Part shown: positions 25,772-34,497 of the stretch, one piece after another
Numbering within the stretch: position 1 is the stretch's first letter
How the letters are laid out: each line of letters begins with the position of its first letter
Assembly (NCBI RefSeq): GCF_001815905.1
Contig: NZ_KV823279.1
Location: 1-50,179 of the forward strand
DNA length: 50,179 bases
Direction: 5' to 3'
Source: Brevibacterium sp. HMSC07C04
Lineage (GTDB): Bacteria; Actinomycetota; Actinomycetes; Actinomycetales; Brevibacteriaceae
Translations under genes and position numbers: made by a program
Notes under the pieces: model-generated
Seen by the model: only the letters and a program-made list of their open reading frames with translations
What the model was told of the DNA's origin: nothing
The model's database searches: none

Positions 25772-26089
25772 TCAGCCGTCGAGGTCCTCGGGCCCGGGGA
25801 AATCGCTCTTGGCGAGCTCTTCTATGTTGACGTCCTTGTAGGTCAGAATCCGCACATTGGTCACGAAGCGGGCAGTGCGCCACGTGTCCCACACCCAGGC
25901 GTCAGCCAGCGTGACCTCGAAGAACACATCCCTGCCGTCGGAATGCTGCTGCACGTCAACGGAGTTGGCCAGATAGAACCGGCGTTCGGTTTCCACAGCG
26001 TAGGAGAAGAGACTGATGACGTCGCGGTACTCACGGTACAGCTGCAGTTCAAGATCGGCTTCAAAAGCTTCTAAGTCCTCGACGCTCAT
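25772..26089 (-). CDS. DUF2469 family protein
   Basis: 105 residues with the whole family signature: MSVEDLEAFEADLELQLYREYRDV, FSYAVETERRFYLAN, DVFFEVTLADAWVWD and RFVTNVRILTYKDVNIEEL. DUF2469 is restricted to Actinomycetota and usually lies between rnhB and yraN, as here. No activity is known. It is acidic, soluble and highly conserved, which suggests a housekeeping role. Confidence 0.93.
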   Translation of the reverse strand: MSVEDLEAFEADLELQLYREYRDVISLFSYAVETERRFYLANSVDVQQHSDGRDVFFEVTLADAWVWDTWRTARFVTNVRILTYKDVNIEELAKSDFPGPEDLDG

Positions 26090-26113
26090 AGCCCCTACCC
26101 TAGTGTTCGGCCC

Positions 26114-26779
26114 TCAGAGGGCAAATGACCTGCGATGCCAGGGCGTGGGCCCCAGTTCGGCAACGGCCCGCTTGTGCGCGGGGCTCGGATAGCCTTTGTT
26201 TCCAGCCCAGCCGTAGCCGGGGAACTGCGCGTCGAGTTGAACCATCAGTGCGTCACGGTCGACTTTGGCGATGACGGACGCCGCCGCGATCGTCACAATC
26301 CGCCCGTCTCCCTTGATGAATGTGCGCACTTTCGGCACAACAGCATCAGCATCGGCAAACAGGTGGGCGTCCACAAGAGACGGTTCATAAGACAGCCAGT
26401 TGTGTTTGCCGTCCAGCAGCACAAGATCAGCTTCGGGAAGCTGTGCCAGCGCCCGCCTGCCCGCAAGCGCCAATGCTGCCGTCAGCCCGATTTCGTCAAT
26501 CTCCCCAGCCGAGGCGAAGCTCACCTGCGCGTGCTCCTGCCAGTCGCGGACCGACTGGGCGACACCGGGTCGGCGTGCCGGGCTGATCTGCTTGGAGTCG
26601 TGGAGCCCTGCCGGAATGTGCTCAGCCCCGCCCAGCAGCTCATGCAGACAGAACCAGACGGCGCCCACGCCGACGGGGCCCGCGGTGCAGCCGCGCCCCA
26701 CCTCGTCCATTCCGATGACCCGCCCAATGCCCTCGTCGTACAGCTGCTTTTCGAGGCTGAGGTCGGTCAGTCCATTCAC
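26114..26779 (-). CDS. rnhB: Ribonuclease HII
   Basis: 221 residues. IGMDEVGRGCTAGPVGVGAV holds the first catalytic Asp-Glu (GxDExGRG). VLLDGKHNW supplies another acidic residue, and AAASVIAKVDRDALM with GYGWAGNKGYPSPAH is the C-terminal conserved block. The enzyme removes ribonucleotides from RNA-DNA hybrids and genomic DNA. Its start overlaps the lepB stop by four bases, so it is coupled to the signal peptidase gene as in many actinobacteria. Confidence 0.95.
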   Translation of the reverse strand: MNGLTDLSLEKQLYDEGIGRVIGMDEVGRGCTAGPVGVGAVWFCLHELLGGAEHIPAGLHDSKQISPARRPGVAQSVRDWQEHAQVSFASAGEIDEIGLTAALALAGRRALAQLPEADLVLLDGKHNWLSYEPSLVDAHLFADADAVVPKVRTFIKGDGRIVTIAAASVIAKVDRDALMVQLDAQFPGYGWAGNKGYPSPAHKRAVAELGPTPWHRRSFAL

Positions 26780-27447
26780 GGGTTGGGCACGTCGGCGAAG
26801 ACGTCGGTGGCAGCTTTGACCCGAGAGAAGCGGTCCAAGGGCCAGTTGATGACGAACACCGTGCCGACCACGTTGTCCTTCGGCACGAAAGGACCGCCGG
26901 GAGATTCGGTGTTGTAGCGCGAATCGAGTGAGTTTGAGCGGTTGTCGCCCATCACCCAGTAGCTTCCCTCGGGGACTTCCACGTTGAACTTGATGGCCGA
27001 CGGGTCGGTTCCGCTCTTAACGTAGCTTTCGTCGATTGGCTGGCCGTTGACTTTGATTCGGCCCTGTTCATCGCAGCATTCGACTGTGTCCCCGCCGACG
27101 CCGATGACGCGCTTGATGAGCTGCTGGCCTGCGTTGGCGGGCACGAGGCCCAAGAATTCGAGAATCGGGTTCGGCTGATAGGTGCCGGCGGCGGCCGGCG
27201 GCAGCCATCCGCCCGGGTCGTCAAAGACGATGATCTGTCCGCGTTCAGGTTCGTTCCACGGCAGCTGGTTGACCATGATGCGGTCGTCAATCTGCAGCGT
27301 GTTCTCCATCGACGACGACGGGATGTAGAAAGACCGGACGACGAACGTCTTGATCGCGAAGGATACGACGAGTGCGATTACCGCGATGATGGCGATTTCA
27401 CGCAGACCCCGCAGAGCCCTGCCGCCGTTCTTCTTCCGTTCAGTCAC
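26776..27447 (-). CDS. lepB: Signal peptidase I (first of two)
   Basis: 223 residues with one N-terminal membrane segment (EIAIIAVIALVVSFAIKTFVV). The catalytic Ser is in PSSSMENTL and the catalytic Lys in IKRVIGVGGD. GDNRSNSLDSR is the S26 box E. The extracytoplasmic protease cleaves Sec and Tat signal peptides. It follows a second lepB with only nine bases between them, so the two form one unit. Box D is longer here because of an inserted Pro-rich loop (PAAAGTYQPNPI). Confidence 0.95.
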   Translation of the reverse strand: MTERKKNGGRALRGLREIAIIAVIALVVSFAIKTFVVRSFYIPSSSMENTLQIDDRIMVNQLPWNEPERGQIIVFDDPGGWLPPAAAGTYQPNPILEFLGLVPANAGQQLIKRVIGVGGDTVECCDEQGRIKVNGQPIDESYVKSGTDPSAIKFNVEVPEGSYWVMGDNRSNSLDSRYNTESPGGPFVPKDNVVGTVFVINWPLDRFSRVKAATDVFADVPNP

Positions 27448-27456
27448 CGAGCCATC

Positions 27457-28056
27457 CTACCGCGAACCGCGCAGGTCGGACTCTCGGACAGTTCCTATAA
27501 TCCGCTTCAGCGGCACCATTCCCCCGCCGGGCCTGCCCAGCAGGTTCCGCGAATCGGTCGAATTGTGCCTGTTGTCACCCATGAGCCACACCCGCCCCTC
27601 GGGCACTCGCACGTGGAATTCGATGTCCGAGGCGGAGCCGGACTGGTCTTTCAGGTACGGCTCTTTCAGCACCTCGCCGTTGACCGTGAGGTGTTTGCCC
27701 TCACAGCAGACGACCTCATCTCCGCCCGTGCCGATGACGCGCTTGACGTAGAAGACGTCTTTCGGTCCGATGCCGAACCACGATGCGATGTTCTGCACCC
27801 CGCCGGGGCCCGTGCCCGGCAGCATGCTGCCGCGACCGTCGAAGACGACAACATCGCCGCGCTCGATGCCGGCTGACAGTGCGGGCATGCGCCACACCGT
27901 TATCTTCTGGCCCGGCTGAAGTGCAGGTTCCATGGATTCGGACGGTATGGTGAACCGCTGGACGACGAAGCCGCGCAGAATGCCGGCCAGCAGAAGTGCG
28001 GCAATGGCCAGCCAGGCGATCACGGGCAGGATTCTGCGTGTGCGTGATGTGTGCAT
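27457..28056 (-). CDS. lepB: Signal peptidase I (second copy)
   Basis: 199 residues with an N-terminal membrane segment (ILPVIAWLAIAALLLAGI). It has Ser in PSESMEPAL, Lys in VKRVIGTGGDEVVCCEG and GDNRHNSTDSR, so it should be catalytically competent. Tandem lepB genes occur in several actinobacteria and suggest different substrate preferences. The copies share CC after the Lys motif (VECCDE / VVCCEG), which points to an old duplication. It lies downstream of the rplS terminator and needs its own promoter or readthrough. Confidence 0.93.
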   Translation of the reverse strand: MHTSRTRRILPVIAWLAIAALLLAGILRGFVVQRFTIPSESMEPALQPGQKITVWRMPALSAGIERGDVVVFDGRGSMLPGTGPGGVQNIASWFGIGPKDVFYVKRVIGTGGDEVVCCEGKHLTVNGEVLKEPYLKDQSGSASDIEFHVRVPEGRVWLMGDNRHNSTDSRNLLGRPGGGMVPLKRIIGTVRESDLRGSR

Positions 28057-28072
28057 GTTCTGGATATGACAA

Positions 28073-28100
28073 AGGGCGCGAACCCGGCGGTTCGCGCCCT
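28073..28100 (-). terminator. Terminator after rplS
   Basis: A perfect inverted repeat, AGGGCGCGAA / TTCGCGCCCT, with an 8-base loop is followed on the minus strand by TTTG. It lies 14 bases beyond the rplS stop, before lepB. Confidence 0.8.
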
Positions 28101-28113
28101 CAGTGCGTCATAC

Positions 28114-28455
28114 TCAGCGCTTCTCGCGAATGCGAGCGGCCTTGCCGTGACGGTCGCGCAGGTAGTACAGCTTGGCACGGCGAACGTCACCGCGGGTCAG
28201 CACGTCGATCTTGTCGATCGTGGGTGCGTGGACCGGGAAGGTACGCTCGACGCCGATGCCGAAGCTGATCTTGCGGACGGTGAAGGTTTCGCCGACGCCC
28301 TGGCCGTGGCGGCGCAGAACAACACCGCGGAACACCTGGACACGCGAACGCGAGCCTTCGATGACGCGCACGTGCACATCAACGGTGTCACCGGCTTTGA
28401 ACTTGGGAATGTCGGTCTTCAGCGAAGCCTTGTCGAGAAAATCAAGTTTCTGCAT
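28114..28455 (-). CDS. rplS: 50S ribosomal protein bL19
   Basis: 113 residues. The start is the ATG at 28455 preceded by AGGAGAAACCC; an in-frame ATG 15 bases upstream lies before that ribosome-binding site. [49 protein letters not shown] and [17 protein letters not shown] are the bL19 core. The protein sits at the subunit interface. The gene has its own candidate promoter (28611-28640) and terminator, so it can be expressed apart from trmD. Confidence 0.96.
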   Translation of the reverse strand: MQKLDFLDKASLKTDIPKFKAGDTVDVHVRVIEGSRSRVQVFRGVVLRRHGQGVGETFTVRKISFGIGVERTFPVHAPTIDKIDVLTRGDVRRAKLYYLRDRHGKAARIREKR

Positions 28456-28610
28456 GGGTTTCTCCTGCATGCGCGCCCCGGATCGTACATGCGCGTGTCA
28501 TTATCCGCGGCAAGCGGATGGGCGGATGGTCTGCCGGATGGCCCTGCGGCTTTCCCTTGTGGACTTGCGAGCCCTCCGAGGCAGGCTGCAGTCAGCAAAC
28601 ACAGAGGCTC

Positions 28611-28640
28611 AGTTTAGTGCACGGGCGCGGGACTGACCAA
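28611..28640 (-). promoter_or_regulatory. Candidate sigma-70-type promoter of rplS
   Basis: On the minus strand TTGGTC (28640-28635) and TAAACT (28616-28611) are 18 bases apart. This leaves a leader of about 150 bases before rplS. A small hairpin, ATCCGC-ggcaa-GCGGAT, lies in the leader near 28503-28519. Confidence 0.5.
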
Positions 28641-28698
28641 CTCGGGGCCTCGAGGATCTCGCGAAGCCGATCGGCTCCTGCCGCGCCAGCCGTTCCTG

Positions 28699-29463
28699 TC
28701 AGTGCTGGCGCAGCTGCGCTTCCAAGTAGGCCCGGTCTTTTTGGCTGAGGTTGTCCCACAGCTTTTCGAGCATGTCCGGCCGCACTTGACTCGTTCTGAG
28801 CAGCCGCTGTTCATAGCGCCAGCGGGCAATTGCCGCGTGGTTTCCCGACAGCAGCACCTCAGGGATCGCTCGACCCCGCCATTCGGCGGGTTTGGTGTAG
28901 GCGGGATATTCGAGCAGCCCGTCTTCGTGGCTTTCCTCATCGAGTGATTCCGGATTGCCGATGATCCCGGGAATCAGCCGGGCAATGGCTTCGATCATGA
29001 CGAGAGCGGCGACTTCGCCGCCGTTGAGCACATAGTCGCCGATGCTGACCAGTCGGACGTCGAATCGGCCGTCATCGCCTGCCCACTCGATCACCCTCTG
29101 GTCGATTCCCTCGTAGCGGCCGCACGCAAAGACAAGGTGCTCACGCTGAGCCAGTTCGCGGGCAGTCTTCTGCGTAAACGGAGCGCCTGCGGGGCTGGGC
29201 ACGATCAGCAACGGCCGCTCGGCCGTTGTCGAGGTTCCTTCGAGTGTGCTTTCAAGGGCCAGGGCCCAGGGTTCGGCTTTCATCACCATCCCGGCTCCCC
29301 CACCGTAGGGGGTGTCGTCGACCGTATGGTGGCGGTCGGCTGTGTAGTCACGCGGGTTGCTCACCCTCAGATCAAGGTGGCCGTCCCTGCGGGCCTTGCC
29401 GATGAGCGAAAGGTCAAGGGGACTCAGGTAGTCCGGAAAGATGGTGAGGACGTCAAGCCTCAC
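28699..29463 (-). CDS. trmD: tRNA (guanine-37-N1)-methyltransferase
   Basis: 254 residues. [72 protein letters not shown] residues and [16 protein letters not shown] are the TrmD trefoil-knot SAM-binding and tRNA-binding segments. It methylates G37 of tRNAs reading CNN/GGG codons and prevents +1 frameshifting. It overlaps rimM by four bases. The C-terminal helices ([19 protein letters not shown]) are intact. Confidence 0.96.
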   Translation of the reverse strand: MRLDVLTIFPDYLSPLDLSLIGKARRDGHLDLRVSNPRDYTADRHHTVDDTPYGGGAGMVMKAEPWALALESTLEGTSTTAERPLLIVPSPAGAPFTQKTARELAQREHLVFACGRYEGIDQRVIEWAGDDGRFDVRLVSIGDYVLNGGEVAALVMIEAIARLIPGIIGNPESLDEESHEDGLLEYPAYTKPAEWRGRAIPEVLLSGNHAAIARWRYEQRLLRTSQVRPDMLEKLWDNLSQKDRAYLEAQLRQH

Positions 29464-29966
29464 GATTCGCCGTCCTGCGGCAGCAGACCCGCCGGCGGGG
29501 TGATGGTGACCGTGCCGGCGTCGATGTCGACGTGCGGAACGATTTCCTCAACGAACGGCACCAGAGCCTCGGCACCGGCGCTCAGCGTGATTTCGAGGAG
29601 GTCCTGGGCGGGGTTGTTGATGACGTCGGCGACCGTGCCGATCACCGCACCGTCTTCAACAACGTCAAGGCCGATGAGGTCGGCGACATACCAGGCACTG
29701 TCGTCATCGTCGTCCTCAGCTTCAACGCTGATGAGTGTGTTGCGGACTTCCTCTGCCCGCGTGCGATCGCTGATTTCCGCAAAGGTCAGCAGCAGGCGAT
29801 CACGGTGCCACCTGGCACGGGTGAGGGTGAGGGTGCCGATGTCCGGCTCGGTGGCGAATTCACTGCCGACGAGAAAGCGCTCGTCGGGATCATCGGTGCG
29901 GACCTCGACGGTGAACTCACCGCGGATGCCGTGCGGTTTGCCCAGGCGGGCGACAACTTGACTCAC
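29460..29966 (-). CDS. rimM: 16S rRNA processing protein RimM
   Basis: 168 residues from GTG at 29966 with AAAGG upstream. The N-terminal domain has [17 protein letters not shown] and the PRC-barrel half has [21 protein letters not shown] and [15 protein letters not shown]. It helps mature the 30S head around S19. The coupled rimM-trmD arrangement is standard. A TACACT element at 30003-29998 could be its -10, but no good -35 is visible. The acidic run EDDDDD in the middle is a local oddity. Confidence 0.95.
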   Translation of the reverse strand: MSQVVARLGKPHGIRGEFTVEVRTDDPDERFLVGSEFATEPDIGTLTLTRARWHRDRLLLTFAEISDRTRAEEVRNTLISVEAEDDDDDSAWYVADLIGLDVVEDGAVIGTVADVINNPAQDLLEITLSAGAEALVPFVEEIVPHVDIDAGTVTITPPAGLLPQDGES

Positions 29967-30116
29967 AGGGGCCTTTCACAGCTTGACGAACCCCTCCAGT
30001 GTAACGGCGGGCGGCAGTTGCCGGGCACGCCTGGCACCAGCGCAGCCAAGCCCCACCCCACAGGGGTTTCGCCCTGCTGAACCAGACCTCCGCCTCGGCC
30101 TGTTCTGCACCCGCAC

Positions 30117-30181
30117 ACCCTCCAGCAACAAAAACACCCGAAAAGAGCGGTGGCTGACGGGAGTTTTTGTTGCTGGAGGGT
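30117..30181. repeat. Large imperfect palindrome in the rimM-khpA gap
   Basis: Two 24-base arms (30117-30140 and 30158-30181) match at 23 positions around a 17-base loop; each includes CCAGCAACAAAAAC or its complement. A partial third copy of one arm (GGCTAACGGGAGTCTTCGT) lies near 30211-30229. The rest of the 365-base gap (29967-30332) holds the khpA terminator and no gene. The short ORFs on both strands are products of the repeat. Confidence 0.7.
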
Positions 30182-30274
30182 GGGTTCCTTGCGGTTGAAG
30201 CGCAGATCCCGGCTAACGGGAGTCTTCGTGTGCAGATCAACCGCCTGCGCGCCTGCTCATTGGCGCCCAAATGC

Positions 30275-30314
30275 AACAGCGCCCCGGGGAGGTTTCCCTC
30301 CGCGGGGCGCTGTT
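30275..30314 (-). terminator. Terminator after khpA
   Basis: A 12-bp stem, AACAGCGCCCCG / CGGGGCGCTGTT, lies 18 bases beyond the khpA stop on the minus strand and is followed by TTGCATTTG. It should close the rpsP-khpA transcript. Confidence 0.7.
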
Positions 30315-30332
30315 AGAAGACTGCGAGTGTGA

Positions 30333-30560
30333 TCAGGCTTCAACGAGGTCGACTCGCACTCGGTCGCCCGAAATGGCGTTGACGACCTTGCGCAGCGATT
30401 TGGCGGTGCGCCCGGCACGTCCGATGACACGACCGAGGTCGTCAGGGTGGACGCGCACTTCGAGGGTCGTACCGCGACCGCCGCTGCGCTCCCTCACGGA
30501 AACGTCGTCTGGGTTGTCGACGATTCCCTGCACGAGGTGTTCAAGCGCCTGCGCAAGCAT
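30333..30560 (-). CDS. khpA: KH-domain RNA-binding protein KhpA
   Basis: 75 residues covering a single KH domain: LEHLVQGIVDNPDDV, LEVRVHPDDLGRVIGRAGRTAKSLR with the G-x-x-G loop (IGRAGR), and a short C-terminal strand. The family partners with KhpB/Jag and binds RNA, affecting cell size and sRNAs in Firmicutes. The gene follows rpsP by two bases, as in nearly all Gram-positives. Confidence 0.94.
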   Translation of the reverse strand: MLAQALEHLVQGIVDNPDDVSVRERSGGRGTTLEVRVHPDDLGRVIGRAGRTAKSLRKVVNAISGDRVRVDLVEA

Positions 30561-30562
30561 GA

Positions 30563-30979
30563 TCAGGCCTCTTCTGCTTCTTCGGTAGCGGGTGCTTCTT
30601 CAGCAGCGGCTTCGGCGTTTTCCTCAGCCTTGTCTTCCTTCGGCTTGATGACCGACTTGGCTTCGGGAGCTTCGAATTCCTGCTTTTCAGCCTGACCTTC
30701 GACCCGGTTGGCGGTGTCGCCTTCGCCGGTGAACTTAGCCCAGTCACCCGTGAGCTTGAGCAGAGCCTTGACCTGGTCGGTGGGCTGAGCACCGACGGAG
30801 AGCCAGTACTGTGCGCGCTCCGAGTCGATCTTGATGACCGAGGGGTTGTAGGTGGGCTGGTACAGACCGATCTCTTCGATCGGACGGCCGTTCTGGCGGG
30901 TCTTCGAGTCAGCCACGACAACGCGGTAGTGCGGTGCGTGGACCTTGCCGATGCGGTTCAGACGAATTTTGACTGCCAC
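30563..30979 (-). CDS. rpsP: 30S ribosomal protein bS16 with acidic tail
   Basis: 138 residues from GTG at 30979, with AAAAGGAGA upstream; an upstream in-frame start would lack this site. [40 protein letters not shown] is the bS16 core. Residues 85-138 are an Ala/Glu/Lys-rich extension ([20 protein letters not shown]), longer than the usual 80-90-residue protein; such tails are known in actinobacteria. It is co-transcribed with khpA. Confidence 0.95.
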   Translation of the reverse strand: MAVKIRLNRIGKVHAPHYRVVVADSKTRQNGRPIEEIGLYQPTYNPSVIKIDSERAQYWLSVGAQPTDQVKALLKLTGDWAKFTGEGDTANRVEGQAEKQEFEAPEAKSVIKPKEDKAEENAEAAAEEAPATEEAEEA

Positions 30980-31148
30980 TTCTGTGGTGTCTCCTTTTGC
31001 AATCAGGGTGAAGATCCGAACGCGCAACGTGGGGATGTCGGCGTTTCGTTTCCTCGTGTTCCAGCCTGTCCGCTGGCTGAGAGGGATCAGCGGGCAGACA
31101 AGTACAGCAGATTATTGTGCCAGAAAAGACGGCGGCTTTCCACCGGGT

Positions 31149-32741
31149 TCACTTCGAGAAGCCGCCGAAGCCCTTGGGCAGCTTCGACAGGTCGAACTCT
31201 TCGTCGTCACCGAGGTCGATGCCGCCGAAGGCCGCACCCTGCTGGCTGGGTGCTTTGCCCTCGCGGCGCAGCTGCGCTTCGCGTTCCTGCTGGGCCCGCT
31301 TTGCGGGATTTCCGGACTTGCCCGCCCCGCTGCCCTTCTTCTTGCCACCGGACTTGCGGCGCTGCTTCCGGCCTGCGCCAGCCCCGGCGCCGGGCATTCC
31401 CGGCATGGCGGGCATTCCCGGCATCGACGGCATACCGCGGCCGCCGCCCATCTGCTTCATCATCTTCTGCATGGCGGCGAACTGCTCCATGAGCTGATTG
31501 ACGCGGCTGACCTCAACACCGGCGCCGCGAGCGATGCGCGCACGGCGGGACCCGTTGAGGATCTTGGGGTTGGCGCGTTCGGCCGGGGTCATTGAGCGGA
31601 TGATCGCTTCGATGCGGTCGAATTCGCGTTCGTCGAACTGTTCGATCAGCTGCCGGTGCTGGGCCATGCCCGGGATCATGCCGAGCATCTTCTTCATCGA
31701 ACCCATCTTGCGGATGGCGCCGATCTGCTTGAGGAAGTCCTCCAGGTCGAAGCCTCCGCCGGATTCGACCTTCTTGGCGAGCTTTTCAGCTTCTTTCTTG
31801 TCGAAGGTGCGCTCGGCCTGCTCGATGAGCGTCATGATGTCGCCCATGTCGAGGATCCGGTCGGCCATGCGGTCCGGGTGGAACTGTTCGAAGTCCTTCA
31901 GGCCTTCGCCGGTCGAGGCGAACATAATGGGCTTTCCGGTGACTTCGGCAACCGATAGGGCGGCACCGCCTCGGGAATCGCCGTCGAGCTTCGACAGGAC
32001 GACACCGGTGAAGTCGACTCCTTCGAGGAAGGCTTCTGCGGTCTGGACTGCGTCCTGGCCGATCATGGCGTCGATGACGAACAGGACTTCGTCCGGGTTG
32101 ACGGCGGCACGGATATCGGCGGCCTGCTGCATGAGCTCCTGGTCGATGCCCAGGCGTCCGGCGGTGTCGACGATGACCACGTCGTGCAGCTTCTGACGCG
32201 CTTCTTCGATTGAGTCCTTGGCAACTGCGACGGGGTCTCCCACACCGTTGCCCGGCTGTGGTGCGTAGACGGGCACGCCTGCGCGACTGCCCATCACCTC
32301 AAGCTGGTTGACGGCGTTGGGCCGCTGGAGGTCACAGGCCACCAGCATGGGGCGGTGGCCCTCCGTGCGCAGCCAGTGGGCGAGTTTTCCGGCCAGCGTC
32401 GTCTTACCGGCACCCTGCAGACCGGCGAGCATGATGACCGTCGGCGGCTTCTTTGCGAACTCGAGCCGGCGGGTCTGTCCGCCCAGGATTCCCTTGAGCT
32501 CATCGCCGACGATCTTGACGACCTGCTGGCCGGGGTTGAGCGCCTGCGAAACCTCTTCCGAGAGCGCACGTTCGCGCACGCGCCCCGTGAAGGAGCGCAC
32601 TACCGACAGCGCAACGTCAGCATCGAGAAGCGCGCGGCGAATTTCGCGGATAGTCGCATCGACATCGGCTTCCGTCAGGCGGCCTTTGCCGCGCAGATTG
32701 CGGAAAGTCGCTGTCAGGCGATCGGAAAGAGAGTTGAACAC
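31149..32741 (-). CDS. ffh: Signal recognition particle protein Ffh
   Basis: 530 residues. The N domain (LTEADVDATIREIRRALLDADV) is followed by the GTPase G domain with GLQGAGKTTLAGKLA (G1), VIVDTAGRLGID (G3) and LSKLDGDSRGGAAL (G4), and the Met-rich M domain with GMGDIMTLIEQAE-like, SRRARIARGAGVEV and QFAAMQKMMKQMGG. The tail has Gly-Met-Pro repeats (GMPSMPGMPAMPGMPG) and a basic end. It binds signal sequences of nascent proteins together with 4.5S RNA; its receptor ftsY follows upstream on the strand. Confidence 0.96.
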   Translation of the reverse strand: MFNSLSDRLTATFRNLRGKGRLTEADVDATIREIRRALLDADVALSVVRSFTGRVRERALSEEVSQALNPGQQVVKIVGDELKGILGGQTRRLEFAKKPPTVIMLAGLQGAGKTTLAGKLAHWLRTEGHRPMLVACDLQRPNAVNQLEVMGSRAGVPVYAPQPGNGVGDPVAVAKDSIEEARQKLHDVVIVDTAGRLGIDQELMQQAADIRAAVNPDEVLFVIDAMIGQDAVQTAEAFLEGVDFTGVVLSKLDGDSRGGAALSVAEVTGKPIMFASTGEGLKDFEQFHPDRMADRILDMGDIMTLIEQAERTFDKKEAEKLAKKVESGGGFDLEDFLKQIGAIRKMGSMKKMLGMIPGMAQHRQLIEQFDEREFDRIEAIIRSMTPAERANPKILNGSRRARIARGAGVEVSRVNQLMEQFAAMQKMMKQMGGGRGMPSMPGMPAMPGMPGAGAGAGRKQRRKSGGKKKGSGAGKSGNPAKRAQQEREAQLRREGKAPSQQGAAFGGIDLGDDEEFDLSKLPKGFGGFSK

Positions 32742-32870
32742 GGGTTCTGACTGCCTTCGTATGTGGACTGAAACTCAACAGACAAGGATAGACGATGCGC
32801 CGGTCCCGGCTTCTCAGCAGTGGCGCGCCGACCCCGGCTGTCCTCCAGCTGCGCGGCAGCCGGGAGCCTG

Positions 32871-33989
32871 TCAGGATTCGAGCAGAGCGTCGACAAAGCC
32901 CTCGGCGGTGAACGGCGCTAGGTCGTCTGCGCCTTCGCCCAGGCCGATGAGCTTGACGGGCACGCCGAGGGCGCGCTGAACGGCGACGACGATGCCGCCC
33001 TTTGCCGTCCCGTCGAGCTTGGTGAGGACAATGCCGGTGATGTCAACCGACTCGGCGAACACCTTGGCCTGCTGCATGCCGTTTTGGCCAGTGGTGGCGT
33101 CCAGGACGAGCAGCACCTCGTCGACGTCGTGGCCTTCGCCCAGGGGGCGGGTTGCTACGCGCTTGACCTTGCCGAGCTCATCCATGAGGTCGCGTTTGTT
33201 CTGCAGGCGACCGGCGGTGTCGATGACGACAACATCGGCGCCGTCGCGCTTGCCCTGTTCTACCGCGGCGTAGGCCACCGATGCGGGATCGGCGCCCTCT
33301 TCCCCGCGAACCGTTTCCACCCCGACGCGGTCACCCCACGTGGTGAGCTGTTCTGCCGCTGCCGCACGGAAGGTGTCTGCCGCTCCGAGCACAACCCTGC
33401 GGTCTTCGGCTACGAGAACGCGGGCGATTTTGCCGACGGTCGTCGTCTTTCCGGCACCGTTGACACCGACCACCAGCATGACGGCGGGGTCTCCGGCCTC
33501 GCGAGCAACTTCGGAGCCAGCCACATTGAGCGTGCGGTCCATGGTCGGGTCAACGACTTTGATGAGCTCTTCGCGCAGCAGCGGCCGCAGGTGTTCGGGA
33601 TCGCGTGTGCCCAGCACCCGCACCCTTTCACGCAGCGAGTCGACCAGTTCGGCGGTCGTGTCGACGCCGAGGTCGGCCATGATGAGGGCATCTTCGACAT
33701 CCTCCCAGGTCTGTTCGTCCAGGGTGTCCTGGGACAGCAGGGTCAGCAGACCTCGGCCGAAGACGTTGTTGGACTTGGCCAGTCGAGCACGCAGGCGGGC
33801 CAGGCGCGTGGTTGGTTCGGTGGGAGTTTCATACCGCCGCTCTTCTTCGACTTCGGCGGTGTCCTCAGTGAGATCCGGAACGTGTGCTGACGGGGTGCGC
33901 CGTTTGGTGCGCGCAGGGCCGAAGAGCACGAAGCCCGCGGCGATGAGAACAATGGCCAGAATAATGCCGACTGTGACAAGAGTGTCCAT
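32871..33989 (-). CDS. ftsY: Signal recognition particle receptor FtsY
   Basis: 372 residues from the ATG at 33989; a TTG nine bases upstream is an alternative. One N-terminal membrane segment (TLVTVGIILAIVLIAAGFVLF) replaces the long acidic A domain of enterobacterial FtsY. The NG domain has GVNGAGKTTTVGKIA, DTFRAAAAEQLTTW, VVIDTAGRLQNKRDLMDEL, LTKLDGTAKGGI and GLGEGADDLAPF. It docks ribosome-SRP complexes at the membrane. It lies 129 bp upstream of ffh. Confidence 0.96.
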   Translation of the reverse strand: MDTLVTVGIILAIVLIAAGFVLFGPARTKRRTPSAHVPDLTEDTAEVEEERRYETPTEPTTRLARLRARLAKSNNVFGRGLLTLLSQDTLDEQTWEDVEDALIMADLGVDTTAELVDSLRERVRVLGTRDPEHLRPLLREELIKVVDPTMDRTLNVAGSEVAREAGDPAVMLVVGVNGAGKTTTVGKIARVLVAEDRRVVLGAADTFRAAAAEQLTTWGDRVGVETVRGEEGADPASVAYAAVEQGKRDGADVVVIDTAGRLQNKRDLMDELGKVKRVATRPLGEGHDVDEVLLVLDATTGQNGMQQAKVFAESVDITGIVLTKLDGTAKGGIVVAVQRALGVPVKLIGLGEGADDLAPFTAEGFVDALLES

Positions 33990-33999
33990 GGCACCCAAT

Positions 34000-34389
34000 C
34001 TAGCGGAACAGAATCTGCAGCGTGGTGCTCAGCCCCGTGCCGGTATCCGGGACTTTCCAGTGCCGAGTGCGCGGACGCAGGGTCAGCAGGCTCGGTGCCG
34101 CATGGCGCCTGGGCTGCGGCACGAGCACGTAGTGGTGGTCGGCCATTGCGGTGACGGCCGCCTGTTCGCGCGTGGGGAGGTGAGCGGTTTCTTCCTCTGA
34201 TCCGAAGAAGCCGTAGTCGTCGTAGCCGGTCCACGAGTGCGGCAGGCGGAAGCGCTGTGACGAACTGGGTTTGATTCGCCCTTCTTGGCGCAGGCTCGGC
34301 AGAGCCACGGCGAGCACGATGACGATGCCGAGCGTCAGGATGATCGCCAATCCGACGAGGAGTATGAGAAAGCTGGCCAGACCAGCCAT
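34000..34389 (-). CDS. Small single-pass membrane protein next to ftsY
   Basis: 129 residues. The N-terminal 30 residues are strongly hydrophobic (LASFLILLVGLAIILTLGIVIVLAVAL), so it is probably anchored with the rest exposed. The soluble part has WTGYDDYGFFGSEEETAH and a basic, strand-like end. A GTG six bases upstream is an alternative start. No family is recognised. It lies between smc and ftsY, 10 bases from ftsY. Confidence 0.65.
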   Translation of the reverse strand: MAGLASFLILLVGLAIILTLGIVIVLAVALPSLRQEGRIKPSSSQRFRLPHSWTGYDDYGFFGSEEETAHLPTREQAAVTAMADHHYVLVPQPRRHAAPSLLTLRPRTRHWKVPDTGTGLSTTLQILFR

Positions 34390-34497
34390 CAGCACCCCGT
34401 GATCGGGCGGTTGCAGAACATGGGCAGAGGCTCCTTGACGGCGTATACGTGCATTTCTTAGAAGGCCAGCTTAGTGGGACCGAGCTGAGAGTTCTAT

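Noticed and set aside
29917..30276. Short ORFs on both strands in the rimM-khpA gap
   Set aside because: Their middle parts are two readings of the same palindromic repeat; there is no ribosome-binding site or coherent remainder.
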